From positions 1 through 24,585 of the forward strand of contig JAIYAA010000032.1 of the NCBI GenBank assembly GCA_027489295.1: a stretch of 24,585 nucleotides of DNA, given 5' to 3'. Below, piece after piece: positions 9,292 to 15,832 of this stretch. Under the pieces are notes generated by a model that did not search any database, was not told the origin of the DNA, and saw only the letters and a list, made by a program, of their open reading frames with translations. Position 1 is the first letter of the stretch, and every line of letters begins with the position of its first letter. The position numbers and the translations under genes are program-made. Source of the stretch: Sphingomonadales bacterium. GTDB taxonomy: Bacteria; Pseudomonadota; Alphaproteobacteria; Sphingomonadales; Sphingomonadaceae.

Positions 9292-12200
9292 TCAGGCCGC
9301 CGCCTGCAGCTTCATGCTCGCGGGCACCAGCGAGGCCGCCGACACCCCCGGCATCCCCTCGATCCGCGCCGCCAGCTCGGTATCGAGCCGGAAGCCGCGG
9401 CCGAGCATCACCGTCGCCTCACCGTCCTCGATCGGCGCATGGACGAGGATCTCGCCCCTGCCCCCGCCGCGCAGCTCGCCGACGAGTTCGGCCAGCTGCG
9501 CGGGAACGGCCGGATCCTCGATGCGGATCTCCAGGATCAGCTGGGTGGTGCCGGCCAGCGTGTCGAAGGGCTGCACGCGCTTTACCGCCGCGCGCGGGGT
9601 ATCCTCGCCGGGGCGCTTGTCGAGCTCCAGCGTCAGGATCGCGCAGCCGGTGCCGGCGGCGCAGGCCTCCATGTCCTTGGCGATCAGCTCCTCGAAGCAC
9701 GAGGTCTGGATCTGCGCGCTGCGGTCCGAGATCGTCGCCATCAGATAGCGGTTGCCGCGCGCCGAGGTGCGGTAGCGGCAATCCTCGATCAGCGCGGCGA
9801 TCTGGGCATTGACCCGCGCGCCCTCCGGGATCTGCATGTCGGGGAGCGAGGCGATGTCGCGCACGCCCTGGCCGCGGAACAGATGCTCGTAACGATCGAG
9901 CGGATGCGCCGAGAAATAATAGCCAAAGGCATCCTTCTCGGCGTTGATCTTGTCGGACATCGACCAGACGGCGTCCTTGGGCACGGTGATCCCGCCGCCC
10001 GCCGGCTCGGTATCGCCGAACAGCCCGCCCTGCCCGCTCATCCGGCTGGCATGGTCGCGCTGGGCGACCGCGAGGATCGTTTCGGCCGCGGCATGGACGC
10101 CCGCGCGGTTGGGTTCGATGCTGTCGAACGCGCCCGCCGAGGCGAGCGTCTCCAGCTGGCGCTTGTTGAGCACGCGCGGATCGACGCGCTTGGCGAAATC
10201 GTCGAGGCTGGCGAAGCGGCCGTTCTTCTCGCGCTCCTCGACCAGCAGCTCCATCGCCCGCTCGCCCACGCCCTTGAGCGCGCCGAGTGCGTAGCGCACC
10301 GCCAGCCCCTCGCCATGCGCCTGCACGGTGAAATCGGCCTCGCTGGCGTTGATGTCGGGGGGCGTCGCCTCGATGCCGAGCCTGCGCATGTCGTCGGCGA
10401 ACACCGCCAGCTTGTCGGTCTGATGGATGTCATAGGCCATCGAGGCGGCGAAGAATTCGTGCGGATGGTGCGCCTTGAGCCATGCGGTCTGGTAGGCGAG
10501 CAGCGCGTAGGCGGCGGCGTGCGACTTGTTGAAGCCATAGCCGGCGAACTTGTCGATCAAGTCGAACAGCTCGTTGGCCTTGGCCGCCGGGATGTCGTTC
10601 ACCTCCTTGCAGCCCTTGACGAAGATGCTGCGCTGGGCATCCATCTCCGCCTTGACCTTCTTGCCCATCGCGCGCCGCAGCATGTCTGCGCCGCCGAGCG
10701 TATAGCCCGCCAGGATCTGGGCGGCCTGCATCACCTGTTCCTGATAGACGAAGATCCCGTAAGTCTCGCCCAGGATCGGCTCGAGCAGGTCGTGCGGATA
10801 GACGATCGGCTCGCGCCCGGCCTTGCGCGCGCCGAACATCGGGATGTTGTCCATCGGGCCCGGGCGGTACAGCGACACGAGCGCGACGATGTCGCCGAAA
10901 TTGGTCGGCCGCACGGCGGTCAGCGTGCGACGCATGCCCTCTGATTCGAGCTGGAACACGCCCACCGTGTCGCCGCGTTGGAGGAGCGCGTAGACGCTCT
11001 CGTCGTCCCAATCGAGCCGATCCAGGTTGACGTCGACGCCGCGCTTGGCGAGCAGCACCACCGCCTTCTTGAGCACCGACAGCGTCTTGAGGCCGAGAAA
11101 GTCGAACTTCACCAGCCCCGCGCCTTCGACATTCTTCATGTCGAACTGGGTGACCGGCATGTCCGAGCGCGGATCGCGGTAGAGCGGCACCAGCTGGGCG
11201 AGCGGCCGGTCGCCGATCACCACACCGGCGGCGTGGGTCGAGCTGTGGCGCGGCAGGCCTTCCATCCGCATCGACAGGTCGACGAGGCGCTTCACATCCT
11301 CGTTGCCGTTATATTCGGCGAGGAATTCGCTCACGCCGTTCAGCGTGCGCTCCAAGGTCCAGGGATCGGTCGGGTGGTTCGGGATCTGCTTGGCGAGGCG
11401 ATCGACTTGGCCATAGCTCATCTGCAGCACGCGGCCGACGTCCTTGATCACCGCGCGCGCCTTCATCGTCCCGAAGGTGATGATCTGCGCGACGTGATCG
11501 CGGCCGTATTTCTCCTGGACGTAGCGGATCACTTCGCCGCGCCGGGTTTCGCAGAAGTCGATGTCGAAGTCAGGCATCGAGACGCGTTCCGGGTTGAGGA
11601 AGCGTTCGAACAGCAGGCCCAGCTTGAGCGGATCGAGATCGGTGATGGTCAGCGCCCAGGCGACCGCCGAGCCCGCGCCCGAACCACGCCCCGGCCCCAC
11701 CGGAATGTCGTTCGACTTCGCCCATTGGATGAAGTCGGCCACGATCAGGAAGTAGCCCGGGAACCCCATCTGGATGATGATGTCGAGCTCGAACTGGAGG
11801 CGCTGGTTATATACCTCCACTTCCGCCGGATCGGTGATGCCTGCGAAATCGAGCCGGTCCTTCAGCCCCGCCCAGCTCAGGTCGCGCAGCATCTTCGCCT
11901 CGCCCTCGCGGTCGCCGGCGAGGCTGGGCAGGATCGGCTTGCGCTTGGGTGCGGCATAGGCGCAGCGTTGCGCCACGACGAGCGTGTTCTCGATCGCCTC
12001 GGGCAGGTCGGCGAAATCGGTCTTCATCGTCTCGGCCGGCTTGAGCCAGGTCTCGGGCGAGGAGCGCGGGCGATCGTCGGTTTCGAGATAGGTCGAGTTG
12101 GCGATGCACAGCATGGCATCGTGCGCGCTGTAGAAATCCGCCTCGGCGAAGCAGGCGGGATTGGTGCCTACCAGCGGCAAGTCGCGCGCATAGGCGAGGT

Positions 12201-12771
12201 CGATCAGCTTGGCTTCGGCGCGCGTCTCGATCTCATTGTTGCGGCGGGCGATCTCGACATAGAGCCGCTCCGGGAACAGCGCCTCGAGCTGTGCGGCATA
12301 GGCCTCGGCGGTCTTGTCCTGCCCCTCGGCATAGAGGCGGGCGAGCGCGCCCTCGGCACCCGCGGTCAGGCAGATCAGGCCGTCGGTATGCCCGGTAAGC
12401 GCGGCGAAGGGGACATGCGCATCCTCCTCGATCGGGCGATCCAGATGCGCCTGCGAGACGAGGTGGCAGAGATTTTCATAGCCGGTCTGGTCCTGCGCAT
12501 AGAGTGCCAGCCAGTCGATCGGTACGTTCAGCCCCTCGGCGAGGTTCGAGCGCTTCACTGCGAGCAGCGTGCCGACGATAGGCTGGACGCCGGCCTTCTT
12601 GGCGGCGTCCGAAAAGCTCATCGCGGCATAGAGGCCGTTGCGATCGGCAACGGCGATGGCGGGGAAGCCATGGTTCTTGGCGTGCTTGGCGATCGCCTTG
12701 GGGTCGATCGCCCCTTCCAGCATGGTGTAGCAGGAGAAAACTCGAAGAGGTACGAAACCGGAATGCGCCAT
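9292..12771 (-). CDS. dnaE: DNA polymerase III subunit alpha
   Basis: 1159 residues, close to the 1160 of E. coli DnaE. It is the replicative polymerase catalytic subunit. The N-terminal PHP domain (about 7-280) starts PLRVFSCYTMLEGA, where the usual HxH-type metal motif is lost. The palm carries GPGRGSGAGSAVAW (359-372) and PDFDIDF with catalytic Asp401 and Asp403; the third aspartate lies in VKFDFLGL. The clamp-binding motif QGGLFG is at 914-919, and an OB-fold region follows (ARVNAQIAALIEDCRYRT). The open frame runs 107 codons further upstream, but MAHSGFVPLR is the correct family start and a promoter ends just before it. No Shine-Dalgarno sequence is visible, consistent with a leaderless message. 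It lies downstream of gpx but behind a terminator. Confidence 0.97.
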   Translation of the reverse strand: MAHSGFVPLRVFSCYTMLEGAIDPKAIAKHAKNHGFPAIAVADRNGLYAAMSFSDAAKKAGVQPIVGTLLAVKRSNLAEGLNVPIDWLALYAQDQTGYENLCHLVSQAHLDRPIEEDAHVPFAALTGHTDGLICLTAGAEGALARLYAEGQDKTAEAYAAQLEALFPERLYVEIARRNNEIETRAEAKLIDLAYARDLPLVGTNPACFAEADFYSAHDAMLCIANSTYLETDDRPRSSPETWLKPAETMKTDFADLPEAIENTLVVAQRCAYAAPKRKPILPSLAGDREGEAKMLRDLSWAGLKDRLDFAGITDPAEVEVYNQRLQFELDIIIQMGFPGYFLIVADFIQWAKSNDIPVGPGRGSGAGSAVAWALTITDLDPLKLGLLFERFLNPERVSMPDFDIDFCETRRGEVIRYVQEKYGRDHVAQIITFGTMKARAVIKDVGRVLQMSYGQVDRLAKQIPNHPTDPWTLERTLNGVSEFLAEYNGNEDVKRLVDLSMRMEGLPRHSSTHAAGVVIGDRPLAQLVPLYRDPRSDMPVTQFDMKNVEGAGLVKFDFLGLKTLSVLKKAVVLLAKRGVDVNLDRLDWDDESVYALLQRGDTVGVFQLESEGMRRTLTAVRPTNFGDIVALVSLYRPGPMDNIPMFGARKAGREPIVYPHDLLEPILGETYGIFVYQEQVMQAAQILAGYTLGGADMLRRAMGKKVKAEMDAQRSIFVKGCKEVNDIPAAKANELFDLIDKFAGYGFNKSHAAAYALLAYQTAWLKAHHPHEFFAASMAYDIHQTDKLAVFADDMRRLGIEATPPDINASEADFTVQAHGEGLAVRYALGALKGVGERAMELLVEEREKNGRFASLDDFAKRVDPRVLNKRQLETLASAGAFDSIEPNRAGVHAAAETILAVAQRDHASRMSGQGGLFGDTEPAGGGITVPKDAVWSMSDKINAEKDAFGYYFSAHPLDRYEHLFRGQGVRDIASLPDMQIPEGARVNAQIAALIEDCRYRTSARGNRYLMATISDRSAQIQTSCFEELIAKDMEACAAGTGCAILTLELDKRPGEDTPRAAVKRVQPFDTLAGTTQLILEIRIEDPAVPAQLAELVGELRGGGRGEILVHAPIEDGEATVMLGRGFRLDTELAARIEGMPGVSAASLVPASMKLQAAA

Positions 12772-12806
12772 GCCCGAACCTAGGGGCGCCGACGCCCTTT
12801 TGCCAA
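12772..12806 (-). promoter_or_regulatory. Candidate dnaE promoter giving a leaderless mRNA
   Basis: On the minus strand TTGGCA (12806-12801) is followed after 17 bases by CTAGGT (12783-12778), then six bases to the dnaE ATG. The predicted start is position 12771, the A of the start codon. The CCTAGGTTCGGGCA stretch nearly repeats the one before the radical SAM gene (CCTAGGATCGGGCA). Confidence 0.5.
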
Positions 12807-12896
12807 CCCGGCGGCGCGCTTCTCCACAGCTTTTGCGGTGTGCCGAGCGATACCTCCGAAACGGAGCAGGCCATCGCTGCGCGGTTTTGCAGCTAT

Positions 12897-12949
12897 GGTA
12901 AACAAGAAGCGCGGCCGGGACATGCACACACCTCCCGTCCCGGCCGTGC
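12897..12949 (-). terminator. Bidirectional intrinsic terminator after gpx
   Basis: Arms 12937-12949 and 12909-12921 (GCACGGCCGGGAC with GTCCCGGCCGCGC on the minus strand) pair with one G-T wobble around a 15-base loop. On the minus strand TTCTTGTTT follows; on the plus strand TTTTT follows. It lies 10 bases after the gpx stop and separates gpx from dnaE. Confidence 0.7.
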
Positions 12950-12958
12950 TTTTTGCCT

Positions 12959-13459
12959 TTAGAGCAGCTTCTCGATATCCGCGGCAATCGCGCGCGGCGC
13001 GGTCGTGGGCGCATATCGCTCCACCACCTGGCCTTCGCGATTGACCAGGAACTTGGTGAAGTTCCACTTGATCGCCTCGGTGCCCAGCACACCCGGCGCC
13101 TGCGCCTTGAGCGCCTGGAACAGCGGCGCGGCGTTGCTGCCGTTCACGTCGATCTTTGCGAAGACCGGGAAGGTCACATCATAGGTGAGCGAGCAGAAAT
13201 TCGCGATCTCGTCGGCATTGCCCGGCTCCTGCGCGCCGAACTGGTTGCACGGAAAGGCCAGCACCGCGAAGCCGCGGTCCCTATAGTCGCGCCAAAGCCC
13301 CTCCAGCTCCTTATACTGCGGCGTGAACCCGCATTTGGACGCGGTGTTGACGACCAGCAGCACCTGCCCGGCGAATGCCGAAAGGTCGCTCGTGCTGCCG
13401 TCCGGCAACGTCACCGGAATGCCGGTGATGGATTTGCTCGCGGTCGTAGCGTCGGTCAT
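12959..13459 (-). CDS. Glutathione peroxidase family thiol peroxidase
   Basis: 166 residues. The peroxidatic cysteine is Cys43 in [12 protein letters not shown]. The partners of the catalytic tetrad are Gln73 in FPCNQFG and Trp132-Asn133 in KWNFTKFL. Cys89 in [11 protein letters not shown] is in the place of the resolving cysteine of thioredoxin-dependent (PHGPx-like) members, so it more probably uses thioredoxin than glutathione. It reduces hydrogen peroxide or lipid hydroperoxides in the cytoplasm. Its ATG overlaps the TGA stop of lolD in an ATGA, which suggests translational coupling and places it at the end of the lolC-lolD operon. A terminator follows. Confidence 0.93.
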   Translation of the reverse strand: MTDATTASKSITGIPVTLPDGSTSDLSAFAGQVLLVVNTASKCGFTPQYKELEGLWRDYRDRGFAVLAFPCNQFGAQEPGNADEIANFCSLTYDVTFPVFAKIDVNGSNAAPLFQALKAQAPGVLGTEAIKWNFTKFLVNREGQVVERYAPTTAPRAIAADIEKLL

Positions 13460-14139
13460 GCCGCTTCCTCCAATCGTCCTTCATGCAGCCGCACGACACG
13501 GTCCATCCGCGCCGCCAGCCGTTCGTTATGGGTGGCGACCAGCGCCGCCGAGCCTTCGCCGCGCACCAGGTTGAGGAACTCGTCGAACACGCGGTTCGAC
13601 GTCGCCTCGTCCAGATTGCCGGTCGGTTCGTCCGCCAGAACCAGTGGCGGCCGGTTGGCCAGCGCGCGGGCGACCGCCACACGCTGCTGCTCGCCGCCGG
13701 AAAGCTGGTTCGGCCGGTGGGTCAGGCGGTGGCCGAGCCCCAGCGTGGTCAGCAGCTCGGTCGCACGCGCCTGGGCAGCGACACGCTCGGCGCCGCGGAT
13801 CAGCTGCGGCAGCACGACATTCTCGGTCGCGTCGAAATCGGGCAGCAGATGGTGGAACTGGTAGACGAAGCCCAGCCGGTCGCGGCGCACTTCGGTGCGG
13901 GCGCTCGCCGAGAGCTTGGACGCTTCCTCGCCGACGATGCGGATCGATCCCTCGAACCCGCCTTCGAGCAGGCCCACCGCCTGCAGCAGCGTCGACTTGC
14001 CCGAGCCCGAGGGGCCGAGCAGCGCCACGATCTCGCCCGGCTGCACAGCAAGGTCGACGCCGCGCAGCACGTCGATGCGCACGCCCCCCTGCTCGAAGCT
14101 GCGGCGCAGGTCGCGCGTCTGGAGAACCGGATCACTCAT
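13456..14139 (-). CDS. lolD: Lipoprotein-releasing ABC transporter ATPase
   Basis: 227 residues from the ATG at 14139; the longer open frame upstream lies inside lolC and is not used. Walker [10 protein letters not shown] (42-50), the Q-loop with the LolD-typical [12 protein letters not shown] (91-102), the signature LSGGEQQR (146-153), Walker B VLADE (167-171) and the H-loop in ATHNE are all present. With the LolC/E-type permease it powers release of mature lipoproteins from the inner membrane to LolA. The start overlaps the end of the permease gene by 8 bases, and its own stop overlaps the gpx start, so the three genes are probably translated together. Confidence 0.93.
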   Translation of the reverse strand: MSDPVLQTRDLRRSFEQGGVRIDVLRGVDLAVQPGEIVALLGPSGSGKSTLLQAVGLLEGGFEGSIRIVGEEASKLSASARTEVRRDRLGFVYQFHHLLPDFDATENVVLPQLIRGAERVAAQARATELLTTLGLGHRLTHRPNQLSGGEQQRVAVARALANRPPLVLADEPTGNLDEATSNRVFDEFLNLVRGEGSAALVATHNERLAARMDRVVRLHEGRLEEAA

Positions 14140-15382
14140 AGCGCAATACCTGGACAGGGTCTGTGCTCGCTGCCTTCCACGCGGGGTAGAGGGTGGCGAG
14201 GAAGGTGAAGAGCAGCGCCATCCCGCAGATCGCAAAGGTCTGGAACGGATCGGTCTTGGCCGGAAGTTCGGTGAGGAAGCGCATCTGCGGGTCCCACACC
14301 TTCTGCCCGGTCACCGCGCCGATCGCCCAAACCACCTGGGTGCGGAAGGTGATGAAGAAGAAGGCGAGCAGCCCGCCCGCGCCCACGCCCAGCGCGCCGA
14401 TGGTGGTGCCGACGACGACGAACACCTTCATCATGCTGCCCCGCGTCGCGCCCATCGTCCGCAGCACGGCGATGTCACGCGTCTTGGCGCGCACCAGCAT
14501 GATCAGTGACGAGATGATGTTGAACGAGGCGACGACCAGAATGATCGACAGGATGGTGAACGAGACGGTGCGATCGACCGACAGCGCCTCGAACAGCTCG
14601 CGGTTCATCTGTCGCCAGTCGACGATCTGGCCCGCATCGCGCACCTTGTCGGCGAGCGGGCCGACGACCTGCTCGATCTTGTCAGGGTTGCTGGTGTCGA
14701 TACGCACCATGCCGACCGAATCACCGAGCAGCATCAGCGTCTGCGCGTCTTCCATCGGCAAGATGATGTAGGTCTTGTCGTAATCATACACGCCCACCTC
14801 GAACACCGCGCCGACCTTGTACTGGACGGTGCGGAACATCGTACCCATCGGAGTCGCCGCGCCCTGCGGGTTGTAGATAGTGATCTCGCTGCCGATCGTC
14901 GCGCCCAGCGATTCGGCGAGGCGCGAGCCGATCGCGATCTGCTCGCTGCCGGGCTTGAGGTTCTTGAAGGAGCCAAGGATCTCCTTGCCCTTCAGCGTGG
15001 CATTGCTCTGGATGTCCTGCACCCGCATGCCGCGCACGATCGCGAATTCGACCCGGCCATTGTTGCTGGCGAACAGCGGCTGCTCGATCAGTGGGGTGGC
15101 GGCGGTGACGCCGGGGATCGCCTTGGCCTCGTCGGCGATGCGGCGCCAGTCGCGCAGCTGGCCGTTATAGCCCTGCACCACCGCATGGCCGTTCAGGCCG
15201 GAGATCTTGTCGAAAAGTTCGGCGCGAAACCCGTTCATCACGCTCATCACCACGATCAGCGCGGCGACGCCGAGCATCACGGCAACCAGGCTGAACCCGG
15301 CGACGACAGCGATGAACGCTTCGCTGCGCCCGGGCAGCAGATAGCGGCGGGCGATCATTCGCTCATAGCGCGATAAAAGCAT
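14132..15382 (-). CDS. lolC: Lipoprotein-releasing ABC transporter permease (LolC/LolE family)
   Basis: 416 residues with the MacB/FtsX-type layout. A short cytoplasmic N-terminus ([14 protein letters not shown]) precedes membrane segment 1 (about 22-48). A large periplasmic domain follows (about 50-270), then membrane segments at about 272-297, 319-345 and 380-400. The loop [24 protein letters not shown] is the conserved coupling region that touches LolD. Only one permease gene is present, so a homodimeric LolF-like arrangement is likely, as in many non-enteric bacteria (inference). GAGG lies 7 bases before the ATG. In sphingomonads proS often precedes this gene; here a TonB receptor gene does, which suggests a local rearrangement. 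Confidence 0.92.
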   Translation of the reverse strand: MLLSRYERMIARRYLLPGRSEAFIAVVAGFSLVAVMLGVAALIVVMSVMNGFRAELFDKISGLNGHAVVQGYNGQLRDWRRIADEAKAIPGVTAATPLIEQPLFASNNGRVEFAIVRGMRVQDIQSNATLKGKEILGSFKNLKPGSEQIAIGSRLAESLGATIGSEITIYNPQGAATPMGTMFRTVQYKVGAVFEVGVYDYDKTYIILPMEDAQTLMLLGDSVGMVRIDTSNPDKIEQVVGPLADKVRDAGQIVDWRQMNRELFEALSVDRTVSFTILSIILVVASFNIISSLIMLVRAKTRDIAVLRTMGATRGSMMKVFVVVGTTIGALGVGAGGLLAFFFITFRTQVVWAIGAVTGQKVWDPQMRFLTELPAKTDPFQTFAICGMALLFTFLATLYPAWKAASTDPVQVLRYE

Positions 15383-15406
15383 GGGGATCCTCTAGGGCCA
15401 GTCGCG

Positions 15407-15634
15407 CGGCAGGGGAAGCGTCCTGTTGCCGATTCGACACAGGCATGCCGCAATCTGCTGACGCCAAGCTGTCGGCCGGTGACAAAGGCGCTCCGGGCTT
15501 CTACCAAGAAATCGTCGAAGCGCAGGCGCAAAAAGGCCACGGTTCGGGGAGGTTCCCAGCTCCACTTGTTCATCAAGACAAGTGTTTGAAGCGGGATCCT
15601 GTTCAAGGGGGCTGACGAGCATTCGTCACGCAGG
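15407..15634 (+). ncRNA. Possible structured small RNA
   Basis: Stem-loops on the plus strand are unusually dense here: CGGCAGG with CCT..TGCCG (15407-15431), CACTTGT/ACAAGTG with an 8-base loop (15563-15584), and TGACGA/TCGTCA with loop GCAT (15613-15628). The segment then runs into the terminator at 15635-15669. No known RNA (6S, tmRNA, SRP RNA, RNase P RNA) matches by eye. It may be an sRNA, or the structured 3' part of a small mRNA. The 5' end is not determined, and I see no clear promoter. Confidence 0.3.
15445..15615 (+). CDS. Possible small protein, 56 aa, function unknown
   Basis: An ATG-started frame of 56 codons (starts MPQSADAKLSAGDKGAPG, ends KRDPVQGG) lies in the gap between lolC and the TonB receptor. 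A perfect intrinsic terminator follows 20 bases after the stop, so something is transcribed on this strand. The first 35 codons use mostly G/C third bases, like real genes here; the last 20 do not. There is no good ribosome-binding site (only AGG directly before the ATG) and I recognise no family. No signal peptide or membrane segment is visible. The alternative is that the whole segment is a small RNA with a chance frame. It runs opposite to the lolC promoter region. Confidence 0.3.
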   Translation: MPQSADAKLSAGDKGAPGFYQEIVEAQAQKGHGSGRFPAPLVHQDKCLKRDPVQGG

Positions 15635-15669
15635 CGCCCGGGCCGGCAACGGCCCGGGCGTTTTCGTTT
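15635..15669 (+). terminator. Perfect intrinsic terminator
   Basis: CGCCCGGGCC (15635-15644) and GGCCCGGGCG (15651-15660) pair over 10 bases around a six-base loop, followed directly by TTTTCGTTT. This is a strong plus-strand terminator. No recognised plus-strand gene precedes it, apart from the possible 56-codon ORF or RNA. Confidence 0.8.
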
Positions 15670-15742
15670 CAAGCCGCGAAATCCTCGCCGGTTCTACGTG
15701 CAACCTTCCCGCCTACTTCCCCCCTGCTGATCGTACACGAAT

Positions 15743-15816
15743 GCGCGTACGCGCCATATCGAGCGGAGCAGGTTGCCCTGCCCCGCTCGCCAACCTCCCC
15801 CGGCCATGGCGGGAGG
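15743..15816. other. Inverted repeats downstream of the TonB receptor gene
   Basis: Three symmetric elements lie in a row in the otherwise empty gap: the 12-base palindrome GCGCGTACGCGC (15743-15754), a 12-base stem with one mismatch, GAGCGGAGCAGG/CCTGCCCCGCTC, around TTGC (15761-15788), and CCTCCC/GGGAGG (15794-15816). They follow the stop of the minus-strand receptor gene. They may terminate its transcript or protect its 3' end, although no T-run is present. I see no gene between 15670 and 15832. Confidence 0.45.
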
Positions 15817-15832
15817 CCAGCCCGTGTCACGA

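Noticed and set aside
8960..9748. Plus-strand open frame through the repeat element
   Set aside because: It crosses the multi-hairpin repeat and is antisense to the end of dnaE and the start of the acyl-CoA ligase gene.
12838..13044. Plus-strand 68-codon ORF across the gpx terminator
   Set aside because: It runs through a strong hairpin and into antisense of gpx, and has no recognisable motif.
12772..13092. N-terminal extension of DnaE by 107 codons
   Set aside because: The extension crosses a terminator and the gpx gene and has no similarity to DnaE. The family start MAHSGFVPLR lies at 12771.
15383..15395. GGGGATCCTCTAG, identical to part of a common cloning-vector polylinker
   Set aside because: Only 13 bases match and the sequence on both sides is natural. 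On the minus strand it contains the GAGG ribosome-binding site of lolC.
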